Assembly: GCF_000519205.1 (NCBI RefSeq)
Contig: NZ_KI912601.1
Location: 288,748 to 352,747, forward strand
DNA length: 64,000 nucleotides
Reading direction: 5' to 3'
Origin: Amycolatopsis taiwanensis DSM 45107
Lineage (GTDB): Bacteria; Actinomycetota; Actinomycetes; Mycobacteriales; Pseudonocardiaceae
Shown here: piece by piece, positions 41,629 to 50,246 of the stretch
Position numbering within the stretch: position 1 is the stretch's first letter
Layout of the letters: every line of letters starts with the position of its first letter
The notes under the pieces: generated by a model
The model's input: only the letters and a program-made list of their open reading frames with translations
The model's database searches: none
What the model was told of the DNA's origin: nothing
Translations under genes and position numbers: made by a program

Positions 41629-41944
41629 GAGAGGTGTTCCTTACCTTCGATGAGGTCATGACAGGTCGCAGCGACCGCCGCTTGAGCAGGGGCGGTCATG
41701 TCATGGGCAGTCATCGATACACCTCTTTGGAACGCGGGGAAGCTTGTGGCAGCCACCGTAGCTGGGAGCGCCTTGCGATCGCCACGGACCTTACGACCCG
41801 ATCGCTGCTCGAAACCGGTGGATTCGGGCCACAACTACACCCTCGTCTGTGAAGAGCCGCTAATCCACTGCTAACCCGGCTCCCAGATCCTCGTCTTGTT
41901 CACGCATCCACTTGTGACGATGTCGAGAGACGGAGACGACAACG
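41629..41944. other. Divergent promoter region
   Basis: 316 bases between a methyltransferase and a hydrolase transcribed apart. It contains repeated CATGAC/GTCATG motifs (41656, 41696, 41701, 41712) that may be operator half-sites. No confident gene. Confidence 0.4.
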
Positions 41945-42823
41945 ATGGGCATCACCATTCCGGGGTTCGAGACCAAATCGATCGCGGTGGCCGACGGTAT
42001 CGAGCTGAACGCGGCGGTCGGCGGGCAAGGACCGGCACTCGTGCTGCTACACGGCTTTCCCGAAACCCACCTGATGTGGCGGCACGTCGCTCCCATCCTC
42101 GCCGAGCACCACACCGTGGTCTGCCCCGACCTTCGCGGCTACGGCGCCAGCAGCAAACCGGAAGCGGTCGACGAGAACACCTATTCGAAGCGGACGATGG
42201 CCGCGGACATCGTCGGCCTCGCCGACGCACTCGGATTCGACCGGTTCGCACTCGTCGGGCACGACCGCGGCGCGCACGTTGCCTTCCGGGCCGGCCTTGA
42301 TCACCCGGATCGGGTAAGTCACCTGGGGATCCTGGACATCCTTCCCACGCTGGACACCTGGAACGTCCTCCACGGGGTCAGTGCGGCGGTGGCCTTCCAC
42401 CTCTATCTGATGGCCCAGCCGCCCGGTCTGCCCGAGCGGATGATCGCCAACAGCTCCGACGCGTTCTTCGGCTACTTCCTCGACATCTGGTCCAAGAGCT
42501 CCGACGCCATCCCGGCGGACGTGCGCGCCGAGTACCTTCACGCGTGCCGTGACGCCGTTGAGTCGATCGTCGCCGACTACCGGGCCACCGCGACCGTCGA
42601 CATCGAGCACGACCAGGCCGACCACGACGCCGGCAACCGGCTCACCATGCCGGTGATGGTCGTCCAGCAGGACTGGGGGAAGCAACTGGGGTTCGACGCG
42701 TCCGCGACCTGGCGGCCGTGGGTCGCCGACCTTCGGCACTTCACCACCCAGGCGGGTCACTTCATGGCCGAGGAGGCACCGGAGGACATCGCCACGCTGG
42801 TCCTGGACCTGGTGAAACGGTGA
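41945..42823 (+). CDS. Alpha/beta hydrolase, haloacetate dehalogenase/epoxide hydrolase type
   Basis: 292 residues. LVLLHGFPETHLMWRHVAP (HGFP oxyanion), DLRGYGASSKP, the nucleophile LVGHDRGAHVAFRAGLDHP (Asp rather than Ser), and the C-terminal histidine QAGHFMAEEAPEDI. The Asp nucleophile and DRG next to it are typical of fluoroacetate dehalogenases and related epoxide hydrolases. Substrate unknown. Confidence 0.91.
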   Translation: MGITIPGFETKSIAVADGIELNAAVGGQGPALVLLHGFPETHLMWRHVAPILAEHHTVVCPDLRGYGASSKPEAVDENTYSKRTMAADIVGLADALGFDRFALVGHDRGAHVAFRAGLDHPDRVSHLGILDILPTLDTWNVLHGVSAAVAFHLYLMAQPPGLPERMIANSSDAFFGYFLDIWSKSSDAIPADVRAEYLHACRDAVESIVADYRATATVDIEHDQADHDAGNRLTMPVMVVQQDWGKQLGFDASATWRPWVADLRHFTTQAGHFMAEEAPEDIATLVLDLVKR

Positions 42824-42845
42824 TCGCCCGGCCAGGCCGCCCGGC

Positions 42846-43556
42846 CTAGGCGAACATGACCTTCCACTCCTCGAGGGAACGAGGACGGAAGACGAAGTTC
42901 TGCTGCCGGACCGACGACAGGGCGGCCGACGGTTCGGCCGAATACTGGTGGCCCGGGAAGACCACCGGGTCGCCGGGCAGGCTCGCCAGCCACTGCAGGC
43001 TCCGGTACATGGCCTCGGAGTCGCCGCCCGGGAAGTCCGTCCGGCCGCAGCCTTCGAGGAACAGCGTGTCACCCGCGACAAGCCGCCCCTCCACCAGGAA
43101 GCACTGGCTGCCCGGGGTGTGCCCGGGGGTGTGCAACAGCCGGATCTCGATGTCGCCGACGGTCACGACGTCGTCGTGGTCGTGCGGGGTGAGGTCGGTC
43201 GCGGACACGCCCGTGACGCGCCGGACCCACTCCGTCTCCTCCCGGTTGACGTGCACCGGCACCGGTTCGCGAGCGAGTAGCTCACTGAGGCCGGGTAGCG
43301 AGAAACCCATCATGTCGCCGCCGACGTGGTCGGGGTGATGGTGGGTGGCGAGCACCCCGGTCAGCCGCATGTCGTCGGCTGCCAGCGCGTCCAGCAGGTC
43401 GCCGACCGCGTAGGCCGGGTCGACCACCACCGCCTCCCGGGTCTCGCGATCGCCGATCAGATAGGCGAAGTTCACCATCTGGCTCGCGACCGGGTTACCG
43501 GCCGCGTAGTCGCGGCCGGACAGCAACTGGCGGAAGTACAGGCGGTCGGCTGTCAC
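42846..43556 (-). CDS. Metallo-beta-lactamase fold hydrolase (glyoxalase II-like)
   Basis: 236 residues. Metal-binding THHHPDHVGGDMMG, LLHTPGHTPGSQCFLVEGRLVAGDTLF, and PGHQYSAEP are the zinc/iron motifs (HxHxDH, H, D, H). The C-terminal region is shorter than true glyoxalase II, and closer to rhodanese-associated or persulfide dioxygenase-like proteins. GTG at 43556 chosen because it precedes the first conserved strand (LYFRQLLSGRDYAAGNPVASQMVNFAYLI). Function inferred only at fold level. Confidence 0.88.
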   Translation of the reverse strand: MTADRLYFRQLLSGRDYAAGNPVASQMVNFAYLIGDRETREAVVVDPAYAVGDLLDALAADDMRLTGVLATHHHPDHVGGDMMGFSLPGLSELLAREPVPVHVNREETEWVRRVTGVSATDLTPHDHDDVVTVGDIEIRLLHTPGHTPGSQCFLVEGRLVAGDTLFLEGCGRTDFPGGDSEAMYRSLQWLASLPGDPVVFPGHQYSAEPSAALSSVRQQNFVFRPRSLEEWKVMFA

Positions 43557-43608
43557 ACCTGAAGACCCTAGCCCAGCATGTTCCTCCGCGAGTCGGCGCA
43601 AGAGCTAC

Positions 43609-44361
43609 TCAGGCGAACTTGGTCTTCGGCCTCTCCTGCTTCACCCCATCGAGGAAGACGTCGACCTTCTCGTCGTAGAACGCGACCAACCCGGCGACCT
43701 TCTGGCTTTCCGGCAGCGGCATCCGGTAGTACCAGGCGACGTCCGTATACAACTCGTCACCGATGCGCACCGACCAGTACTCCGCCTCACCCTTGTACGG
43801 GCAACGGGTGATCGTGTCGCTCGGCTCCAGCAACTCCAGTCGCACGTCGGTCTTCGGCAGGTAGTACCGCGTCGGCAGGCCGGTCTCGAACAGCAGCCGC
43901 GGCTGGCTGGACTCGGCCACGGTCACCCCGTCGATCTCCACGCGGATGTGCCGCGAGCTGGACAGGACGTCGACCCGGGTGTACGGGTCACGCGGGTGGA
44001 CGAAGATCTCCTCGTCCTCCTCGAACCACGCGTCCATGGCCGCGAAGTCCAGCCGAACGTGGTCCCGCAGTTCCCCGATCGGCGAGTCCGGGTACTCGGT
44101 GGCCGCCTCGACGGCCTCGCGGTCCCCCACCTTGACGGTGGAGAGACGCCCCTCACCGCGGCTGGGGGAAGGCCTGGCCGCCCCGGTCGGCACCAGAACG
44201 TCCTCGACGTCCTCGCGCGGGAGGTAGTAGGTGGGGTAGTACGGCACCTCCCACACCAGCAGCGGCCGTCGGCTGTCGGCGATGACCCGGCCGCCGAAGA
44301 CCACCCGCACCCGCCTGGCACTTTGCTCGACTTTGACCCGTCCACGGGTTTGCGTACTCAT
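43609..44361 (-). CDS. Tandem DUF427 protein
   Basis: 250 residues with two DUF427 domains: residues about 10-95 (VRVVFGGRVIADSRRPLLVWEVPYYPTYYLPREDV) and about 135-240 (IRVEIDGVTVAESSQPRLLFETGLPTRYYLPKTDV, TRCPYKGEAEYWSV, VAWYYRMPLPESQKVAGLVAFYDEKVDVFLDG). Only the second half keeps the CPYKG signature; the first copy has diverged. Family function not established. Divergent from the DUF2795 gene. Confidence 0.93.
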   Translation of the reverse strand: MSTQTRGRVKVEQSARRVRVVFGGRVIADSRRPLLVWEVPYYPTYYLPREDVEDVLVPTGAARPSPSRGEGRLSTVKVGDREAVEAATEYPDSPIGELRDHVRLDFAAMDAWFEEDEEIFVHPRDPYTRVDVLSSSRHIRVEIDGVTVAESSQPRLLFETGLPTRYYLPKTDVRLELLEPSDTITRCPYKGEAEYWSVRIGDELYTDVAWYYRMPLPESQKVAGLVAFYDEKVDVFLDGVKQERPKTKFA

Positions 44362-44502
44362 GACGGAACCAACCTCGCCGATCGCACGGATATTTCCGGG
44401 TTCCGTCCTGAACCGTCGCCGACCACTCGATTGGCGTCAGCGCAGCCCGCTCCCCTTGATGCGGCCGGTTTGCGCTCCTCAGGTGGAGGGTATGCCCGGT
44501 TC

Positions 44503-44694
44503 ATGGACGAGCGGCTGTGGACCCTGCTGTCCGATGTGGACTTTCCGTGCAGCCGGGCGGAACTGCTCCGCCACGCCGCCGCCGGTGGCGCGGACGACGA
44601 CGTCCTCGGACACCTCGCGGCATTGCCCGAGCGCAGGTACCCCGGCCTGGCCGACGTGATCAGGGAAGTGCCCCGTGCGCCTGGAGAAAAGTGA
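44503..44694 (+). CDS. DUF2795 small protein
   Basis: 63 residues: MDERLWTLLSDVDFPCSRAELLRHAAAGGADDDVLGHLAALPERRYPGLADVIREV. This matches the DUF2795 helical domain (xFPAxKxxLVxxAxxxGAxxxVLxxLxxLPxxxYxxxxdV). The next gene, topoisomerase IB, overlaps its end by 20 bases, so the two are coupled. The coupling suggests a shared function, which is not established. Confidence 0.85.
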   Translation: MDERLWTLLSDVDFPCSRAELLRHAAAGGADDDVLGHLAALPERRYPGLADVIREVPRAPGEK

Positions 44695-45682
44695 CCCGGG
44701 CGCACCGGGCATCCGGCGCCGGAGGAACGGGGCCGGTTTTCGCTATTTCGACCCGCAGGGCGGGCCGTTACGGGACGAGGAAACGCTTCGCCGGGTGAAG
44801 GATCTGGCCATCCCGCCGGCCTGGCACGACCTGTGGATCTGCCCGAAGCCGAACGGGCACATCCAGGCGATCGGCACCGACGACGCCGGCCGGCGCCAGT
44901 ATCTCTACCACGAGAAGTGGCGCCGGGCCCGCGACGAGGAGAAGCACGACCGGGTGCTCGAACTGGCGAAGCGGCTGCCCGAGTGGCGCGCACGGGTGGC
45001 CGCCGATCTGCGGGTACGCGGACTCGGTCAGTTGCGGGTGCTGGCGGGTTCGCTGCGCATGCTGGACCGGGGTGTCTTCCGGACCGGCGGCGAGGAGTAC
45101 GCGGAGGAGCACGGCACGCGAGGCGCCGCGACCCTGCTCCGCGACGACGTGACCGTGCGACGGGAGGTCCTCGTCTTCCGGTACCCCGCCAAGGGCGGCA
45201 TCGAGCGGGCGCTGAGCATTACCGACGCGGACCTGGCCGGACTGGTGAAGTCGTTGCGGCGAGCCAAATCCGGTACCGACCGGCTGCTGGTCTACCGCAA
45301 CGGCGACGGCTGGCGCGAGGTGCACGCCGAGCAGATCAACGAGCGGTTCAAGGAACTTGCGGGCGCGGAGTTCACCGCGAAGGACCTGCGGACGTGGCAC
45401 GCCACCGTGCTGGCCGCCACCGCTTACGCCGCCGCACCACCGGCGAGGTCGGAGCGCGCCTTCACCCGGGCCAGGGCGGCTGTGATGCGCGAAGTGGCCG
45501 AGGAACTGGGCAACACGCCGACGGTGGCACGAAACTCCTATGTGGACCCGCGAGTGACCCGCGCGTACCACGAAGGCTCCACTGTGGACATTCCGATCGC
45601 ACGGATCGAGACCGAGCGGGACCGGGCCGAGCTGGAGCGGGCCGTGATCCGGCTGCTGGACCACCGGAAGCACCGAGGGTAG
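44675..45682 (+). CDS. DNA topoisomerase IB (poxvirus/bacterial type)
   Basis: 335 residues. N-terminal FRYFDPQGGPLRDEETLRRVKDLAIPPAWHDLWICPKPNGHIQAIGTDDAGRRQYLYHEKW is the TopIB recognition domain. The catalytic domain has RGAATLLRDDV, FRYPAKGGIER, FTAKDLRTWHATVLAA and the nucleophilic Tyr in VARNSYVDPRV (about residue 289). Relaxes supercoils through a 3'-phosphotyrosine without ATP. GTG start within the end of the DUF2795 gene. Confidence 0.94.
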   Translation: MRLEKSDPGAPGIRRRRNGAGFRYFDPQGGPLRDEETLRRVKDLAIPPAWHDLWICPKPNGHIQAIGTDDAGRRQYLYHEKWRRARDEEKHDRVLELAKRLPEWRARVAADLRVRGLGQLRVLAGSLRMLDRGVFRTGGEEYAEEHGTRGAATLLRDDVTVRREVLVFRYPAKGGIERALSITDADLAGLVKSLRRAKSGTDRLLVYRNGDGWREVHAEQINERFKELAGAEFTAKDLRTWHATVLAATAYAAAPPARSERAFTRARAAVMREVAEELGNTPTVARNSYVDPRVTRAYHEGSTVDIPIARIETERDRAELERAVIRLLDHRKHRG

Positions 45683-45688
45683 GGGGCC

Positions 45689-46402
45689 GTGGTATCTGGG
45701 CGTGTGAAGATCGCGAGGGCACTGTGGACGTTGACGGGGCCGTCGCTGCCAGACCGCCGAAGGCTGCGGCTTCCCGGCGTGTACCGGCCGCAGGCCGACA
45801 CCCGGTTGCTGCTGCGCGCACTGCGGGATGCCGGGCTCGGCCGAGGTTGGCGAGCGCTTGATCTCTACACCGGGTGCGGGGTGGGGGCGGTCGAGGCAGT
45901 GCGCTGCGGCGCGGGCGAGGTGACCGCCGTGGACGTCTATCTGCCGGCGGTGGCCAGCGCCTGGATCAACACGCTGGGGCTGCCGGCCCGGATCCGGCGA
46001 AGGGAGCCGGCGGACGAGTCGTTCGATGTCGTGCTCGCCAACCCGCCCTACGTGCCGTGCCCAGGGGCGGGACGGCCGAGCGGGCCCGCACTGGCCTGGG
46101 ACGCCGGGCCGGACGGGCGGTCGCATCTCGACCGGCTGTGCGACCGGGCCGCCGGCCTGCTCGCTCCGGGCGGCACGATGCTCGTCGTGCACTCCGCGGT
46201 GTGCGGGGTCCGGCGCACCCTGGAGTCGTTGCGTGGCAACGGACTCTCGTCGTCCGTGGCGGCCCGCGCCGTCGAGCCGTTCGGCCCGGTGATGCGCGGG
46301 CGCGCGGGATATCTGGAGGCGGCCGGCCTGATCGAAGCCGGGCAACGGCACGAAGAGCTCGTCGTGATCCGGGCCGACCGCCGGGACGGATTCGAGGAGT
46401 GA
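45689..46402 (+). CDS. HemK-like methyltransferase with NPPY motif
   Basis: 237 residues. VYRPQADTRLLLRAL, SAM motif RALDLYTGCGVGAVEAVRCGAGEVTAVDV, and FDVVLANPPYVPCPG, the NPPY catalytic motif of glutamine/adenine N-methyltransferases. Many actinomycetes carry this compact HemK paralogue without an N-terminal domain. Substrate unknown. Follows topIB by six bases and precedes the CDGSH gene by three, so an operon of four small genes (DUF2795 onward) is likely. Confidence 0.86.
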   Translation: MVSGRVKIARALWTLTGPSLPDRRRLRLPGVYRPQADTRLLLRALRDAGLGRGWRALDLYTGCGVGAVEAVRCGAGEVTAVDVYLPAVASAWINTLGLPARIRRREPADESFDVVLANPPYVPCPGAGRPSGPALAWDAGPDGRSHLDRLCDRAAGLLAPGGTMLVVHSAVCGVRRTLESLRGNGLSSSVAARAVEPFGPVMRGRAGYLEAAGLIEAGQRHEELVVIRADRRDGFEE

Positions 46403-46405
46403 GTC

Positions 46406-46633
46406 ATGGTGTCCGCGGCAATGGGTTCGAACGGCTCGCGGAACGAGCCGCGCCGGGTGACCATCGTGCCGGGCGGCCCCATCCTCGTCGAAGGACCGGT
46501 GGAACTGACCCTGCCCGACGGCTCGACCGTGTTCGCGGACCGGTTCGTGGTCGCGATCTGCGCGTGCAAGCGCAGCCGTCGCTACCCGTTCTGCGACACC
46601 AGTCATCGCACCCGTGAGCGGAAGTCGCGGTAG
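46406..46633 (+). CDS. CDGSH-type iron-sulfur protein
   Basis: 75 residues. Single CDGSH domain: VVAICACKRSRRYPFCDTSHR, with C-x-C-x9-C-D-x-S-H supplying three Cys and one His to a [2Fe-2S] cluster. Its end lies three bases from the stop of the converging haem-oxygenase-fold gene. The pairing suggests a redox partner relationship, which is inference. Confidence 0.92.
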   Translation: MVSAAMGSNGSRNEPRRVTIVPGGPILVEGPVELTLPDGSTVFADRFVVAICACKRSRRYPFCDTSHRTRERKSR

Positions 46634-46636
46634 GGG

Positions 46637-47605
46637 TCATACCGGGCGCAATGAGGTCCGGCCTGCCCGCCAGGCGCCGAGGACGTGGTCGGTGAAGGAG
46701 CTTTCCACCAGTTCGGTCGCCTGGATGCCGAAGACCACGTCGGCCGCCAGCTCCGGCTCGGCCGCGAGCAGGCCGCCGATCACCTCCCGGCGCATGACCT
46801 GCTCGTGCACGGCGTCTGCCTCGATGTGCTCGGTGAAGAACCGGCGGCACGCCTCCGGCGCCTCGTGGCGGGCCAGTGCGCGGTCCATCCGCCGGGCGCT
46901 CGGCGCGGTGCTGATCTCCGCGGCCGTGAAGTGCCCGACCAGCGCGCCCCGTAGCCGGCGGTGCAGGCCGAACAGCGACATCAGGTTCACCACGGCCAGC
47001 ATGCATGCGGGCGCTCGGTTCAGGTAGTGCAGGTAACCGGCGTCGAGCCCGGCCGCGGTGAGGAGATCGGCGTACAACTGGGCATGGACCCGCTCGGCGC
47101 GCCCGCCGCCGAACTCGTCGAACTCGACCGCGACCAGGGCCGCCTTCGCCCGGCCGCGCAACCGCGGGATGACCCAGGCGTGCGGGTCGGCCTCCTTGAG
47201 GTGGTAGATCGACCGGTGCACCAGGTATTCGCGCATCTGCCACCACTGGCCCCGCTCGGCGAGGTAGTGGCTGATCCCGGTGCCGTCGGCCGGTTCCACG
47301 AGCAGTTCGTCGAGCACCGCCGCCACCTCGGTGCCGCCGGCCGTGCCCGCGCGCAGCCCGGCCAGGAAGGCGCGCTCCATCCCGCCGCGGAAGGCGAGCA
47401 ACCCCGGGTCCCACTCCCAGTCCGCGTCGACCCCCGGCAAGCCCTGGTAGTGCAGCTCGTAGCACAGATGGAGCGCCAGTTGGAGATCCTCGCCGAAGGC
47501 ATCGGCGTCGGCGATCGCCGGGAACACGCCGGGCGAATCCGAGTGCAACGCTTTGACGACGGCTTCGGACAGCGGACCACGGGCATCGATCACGTCAGCC
47601 GTCAT
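46637..47605 (-). CDS. Iron-containing redox enzyme, haem-oxygenase-like fold
   Basis: 322 residues, all-helical. Likely metal ligands fall in LHLCYELHYQG (E/H), AVEFDEFGGG and FTEHIEADAVHEQV, a pattern found in haem-oxygenase-like diiron proteins annotated as iron-containing redox enzymes. Substrate unknown. Its ATG overlaps the stop of a 13-codon micro-ORF that links it to the upstream YbdK ligase gene; the CDGSH protein converges on it. Confidence 0.84.
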   Translation of the reverse strand: MTADVIDARGPLSEAVVKALHSDSPGVFPAIADADAFGEDLQLALHLCYELHYQGLPGVDADWEWDPGLLAFRGGMERAFLAGLRAGTAGGTEVAAVLDELLVEPADGTGISHYLAERGQWWQMREYLVHRSIYHLKEADPHAWVIPRLRGRAKAALVAVEFDEFGGGRAERVHAQLYADLLTAAGLDAGYLHYLNRAPACMLAVVNLMSLFGLHRRLRGALVGHFTAAEISTAPSARRMDRALARHEAPEACRRFFTEHIEADAVHEQVMRREVIGGLLAAEPELAADVVFGIQATELVESSFTDHVLGAWRAGRTSLRPV

Positions 47606-47643
47606 ACTGTTTCCTTCGCGAGTTGCGACACAAGGGGCGTCAT
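47602..47643 (-). CDS. Coupled micro-ORF, copy E (13 aa), minimal form, overlaps both neighbours
   Basis: MTPLVSQLAKETV. It starts on the YbdK-ligase stop (GTATGACG) and stops on the start of the next gene (GTATGACGG). The first six residues match the start of the family and the last seven its end (KLAKE), as though the whole middle had been removed. The DNA end GCAACTCGCGAAGGAAAC matches GCAAACTCGCGAAGGAA at 19.8 kb. Confidence 0.55.
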   Translation of the reverse strand: MTPLVSQLAKETV

Positions 47644-48791
47644 ACCCGTTCCCCGTCGCCGGTAAGCATCGTGATCAGTGCCGGGAAGCCGGTGGCGGCC
47701 GCGCGCCGCTGCCGGTCGGCGCCGGTGCCGCACCGGTCCAGCCGGCACACCAGATCCCGCACCAGGTCCCCTTCGCTCTCCGTCTGCACGGGGTGCACGT
47801 GCTCCAGCAACTCGCCGAGAATCCGCCGCGCCGGCATCCGTCTGGCCAGGGCCGGGTGCACACCCTCGCCGCCGACGCCGTCCCGGGCCGCCGCCCACAG
47901 CGCGGCCGCCGCGACCTGGTCGGAGGGCCGCACGGCTTCCCGCCCGCGGTCGAGATCGGTCAGCGCGCGGTGCACCAGCGCCCGGCTGAGCAGTGCCTGC
48001 AGTACGGCCTCGTCAACCGAGCACGCGGTGTCGGCGACCCGGAATTCCACGGTCGGAAAGGCCATCGACGGCCGCGCGAGCCAGAACGTCATCCACGGGT
48101 CGACGAGCGCGCCGCAGTCCACGAGCCGGCGCACCTCTGCGGAGTATTCGGCGTAGCCGGAAAAGAACGGCGGCACACCCGCGCCCGGAAAGCGCGACTG
48201 CTGCACCATTCGCCAGCTGCCGTAGCCGGTGTCGTGGCCGCGGTCGAACGGCGAGTTGACCGAGATCGCCAGCAGCGTGGGCAGCCACGGGCGCAGGTGG
48301 TTCACCACCGCGACGGCGGTCTCGGCGTCCCCGACGCCGACATGCACGTGGCATCCGCACGCCTCGTAGTCGGCGACCATCCCGCGGTAGGTCCGGTCGA
48401 CACGCGCGAACCGTCCCTCGTTGCTCCCGGGCACCGCCGGTCCGGAACGGACCGGTGTGCCGCACGCCGCGATGACCGCGTCGTGCCGGGCGGCGGCGCG
48501 CCGGAGGGAGCGCCTGCCCTCAACGAGCTGGTCACGCAGTTCCGCCACGTCCCGGCAGATTCCGGTGGCCGCTTCGATCTGGGTCGCGCGCAGCTCCCGC
48601 TGCACCAGGCCACCGCCGGGCAGCCGGGACAGTCCACTCAGGACGCGGCCGGCGCGCGGCACCGTCGCGCCCGTGGCCGGGTCCAGCAGGAGGAACTCCT
48701 CCTCGACGCCGAAGGTCAGGCCGGGGACAGCGGCGCCGTCGCCGGCCCCTGAATCACCGTGCCGTCGGTGCTGAATCGCGATCCGTGACAT
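47640..48791 (-). CDS. Carboxylate-amine ligase, YbdK/glutamate-cysteine ligase 2 family
   Basis: 383 residues. LTFGVEEEFLLLDPATG at the start (metal-binding GxExE), ACGCHVHVGVGD, PWLPTLLAISVNSPFDRGHDTGYGSWR, and VEFRVADTACSVDEAV. ATP-dependent ligases that join the gamma-carboxyl of glutamate to an amine; the acceptor is uncertain. The start at 48791 overlaps the 3' end of the FAD-Rieske gene by 76 bases. No later start codon precedes the conserved GVEEEF region, so the long overlap seems real. Confidence 0.9.
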   Translation of the reverse strand: MSRIAIQHRRHGDSGAGDGAAVPGLTFGVEEEFLLLDPATGATVPRAGRVLSGLSRLPGGGLVQRELRATQIEAATGICRDVAELRDQLVEGRRSLRRAAARHDAVIAACGTPVRSGPAVPGSNEGRFARVDRTYRGMVADYEACGCHVHVGVGDAETAVAVVNHLRPWLPTLLAISVNSPFDRGHDTGYGSWRMVQQSRFPGAGVPPFFSGYAEYSAEVRRLVDCGALVDPWMTFWLARPSMAFPTVEFRVADTACSVDEAVLQALLSRALVHRALTDLDRGREAVRPSDQVAAAALWAAARDGVGGEGVHPALARRMPARRILGELLEHVHPVQTESEGDLVRDLVCRLDRCGTGADRQRRAAATGFPALITMLTGDGERV

Positions 48792-50212
48792 GGGCAGTCC
48801 CAGGTTTTCTCGGCGTTGTTGAACGCCACGAGACAACCCAGGTGGGTGCACCGAGCGCTCACCGTGCGCAGTTCACCGTCCTCGGTCCGATAGCCCGCGA
48901 CGAACCGGCTTCCCCGCCGGGTCACCGTGGCCTCACCGGGTCGCAGTCCCTCGGGAGTGCCGGTGGAGGTGGCGGCGCCGACGTAGCCGCCTACCAGGTG
49001 CCTGGCCACCGCCACGTTGTCCTTGGCCAGCGCGACCGCCGAAGGCGCATCGAAACGGTTGGGGTCGAACAGCGCGGCAGCGGGGGGATCGCCGCCGCGG
49101 ATCAGCTCGTCCAGCAGCAGGCCCGCGGCGGTGCCGCCGGTCATCCCCCACTGGCCGAACCCGGTGGCCACCCACAGGTGACGGGCCGCCGGATGATACC
49201 GGCCGACGTAGGGCACCGAGTCCAAAGTAGACATGTCGTGCGCGGACCAGCGGTGAGTCAGGCGAGTCATGCCGAGTTCGAGTGCGGCCTGCGCGAGCCG
49301 GGAGTAGCGTCCTTCGACGTCGATGTCTTCGCCCGTCCGGTAATGCTCGCCGCCGACGACGAGGAAGCCGTCGTAGCCACGCAGAGAGCGATGCGTGTCG
49401 GCGTCCAGGTACATGCCGTCCACCGCCGCGCCGGGCCCGGCGACCGCGAGGTCACGCACCGGGTTCAGCCGGGCGAAGAACAGGCCGCGGTCGAGGATCG
49501 GGTAGTGCGTGGCCACCACGACGTCGCGCCCGCGCACCCGCCCACGCGGCGTGTGGACGATCCCGCGCTCCTCGACCTGCGTGACCCGGATGCCTTCCAC
49601 GATCCGCCCGCCGAGTTGCTCGATCCGTTCGGCCAGGCCCAGCAGCCAGCGGCGCGGGTGGAACTGCGCCTGCCCGGTGAACCGGACGGCGCCGGCCGCG
49701 CCGAGCGGCGGCACTATCTCTTCCCCGCCGACCAGACTCGCGGGCAGGCCCGCCTCCTCGGCAGCCTCCGCCTCCGCGCGCAAACGGTCGAGGCGAGCCG
49801 GATCGGTGACGTACACGAAGCTGTCCTGGCGCGTGAAAGCACAGTCGATCTCCACCTCCGCCGAGGTGCGGGCGATCCAGTCGAGCGCGGCCGACTGGGC
49901 TTGTCCGTAGGTGGCGGCGGCGATCGCGCCCCCGCGCTTGTCCTTGCGCGACTTGAGAGTCGAGTACGCCAGTGCGTGCTGCGCGGTCACCTTGGCGGTG
50001 GTGTGGCCGGACACACCCGCGCCGACCGCACCGGCCTCCAGCACCAGCACGGAGCGTCCGGCCGCCGCCAGCAGGTAGGCCGTGGTGAGGCCGGCGATCC
50101 CCGCGCCGATCACCACGACTTCGGCCTGGACGGGTAAAGGCCGCCCGCCGCGGTCCGGGGCGGGCGCGGTGTCCACCCACAGGGAAAGCGGCGCGGGCAG
50201 TCGCGGACTCAC
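48716..50212 (-). CDS. FAD-dependent oxidoreductase with C-terminal Rieske domain
   Basis: 498 residues. FAD-binding VVVIGAGIAGLTTAYLLAAAGRSVLVLEA near 33-60, then a DAO-family body (GHTTAKVTAQHALAY, FGQWGMTGGTAAGLLLDELI). A C-terminal Rieske [2Fe-2S] domain follows: SARCTHLGCLVAFNNAEKTWDCPCHGSRFSTDG (CxH...CxxH). Fusions of this type occur in many actinobacteria; the substrate is unknown. First or second gene of an operon with the ligase and haem-oxygenase-fold protein downstream. Confidence 0.93.
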   Translation of the reverse strand: MSPRLPAPLSLWVDTAPAPDRGGRPLPVQAEVVVIGAGIAGLTTAYLLAAAGRSVLVLEAGAVGAGVSGHTTAKVTAQHALAYSTLKSRKDKRGGAIAAATYGQAQSAALDWIARTSAEVEIDCAFTRQDSFVYVTDPARLDRLRAEAEAAEEAGLPASLVGGEEIVPPLGAAGAVRFTGQAQFHPRRWLLGLAERIEQLGGRIVEGIRVTQVEERGIVHTPRGRVRGRDVVVATHYPILDRGLFFARLNPVRDLAVAGPGAAVDGMYLDADTHRSLRGYDGFLVVGGEHYRTGEDIDVEGRYSRLAQAALELGMTRLTHRWSAHDMSTLDSVPYVGRYHPAARHLWVATGFGQWGMTGGTAAGLLLDELIRGGDPPAAALFDPNRFDAPSAVALAKDNVAVARHLVGGYVGAATSTGTPEGLRPGEATVTRRGSRFVAGYRTEDGELRTVSARCTHLGCLVAFNNAEKTWDCPCHGSRFSTDGTVIQGPATAPLSPA

Positions 50213-50246
50213 CCGCTCCGGCTTCCCGCTTCCCCCTCTCGCGAAA

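Noticed and set aside
41553-41714. 53-codon ORF overlapping the methyltransferase start, with a good ribosome site
   Set aside because: Two thirds non-overlapping with known coding sequence but no recognisable homology and composition like the antisense frames. It remains possible as a leader, but not supported enough to call.
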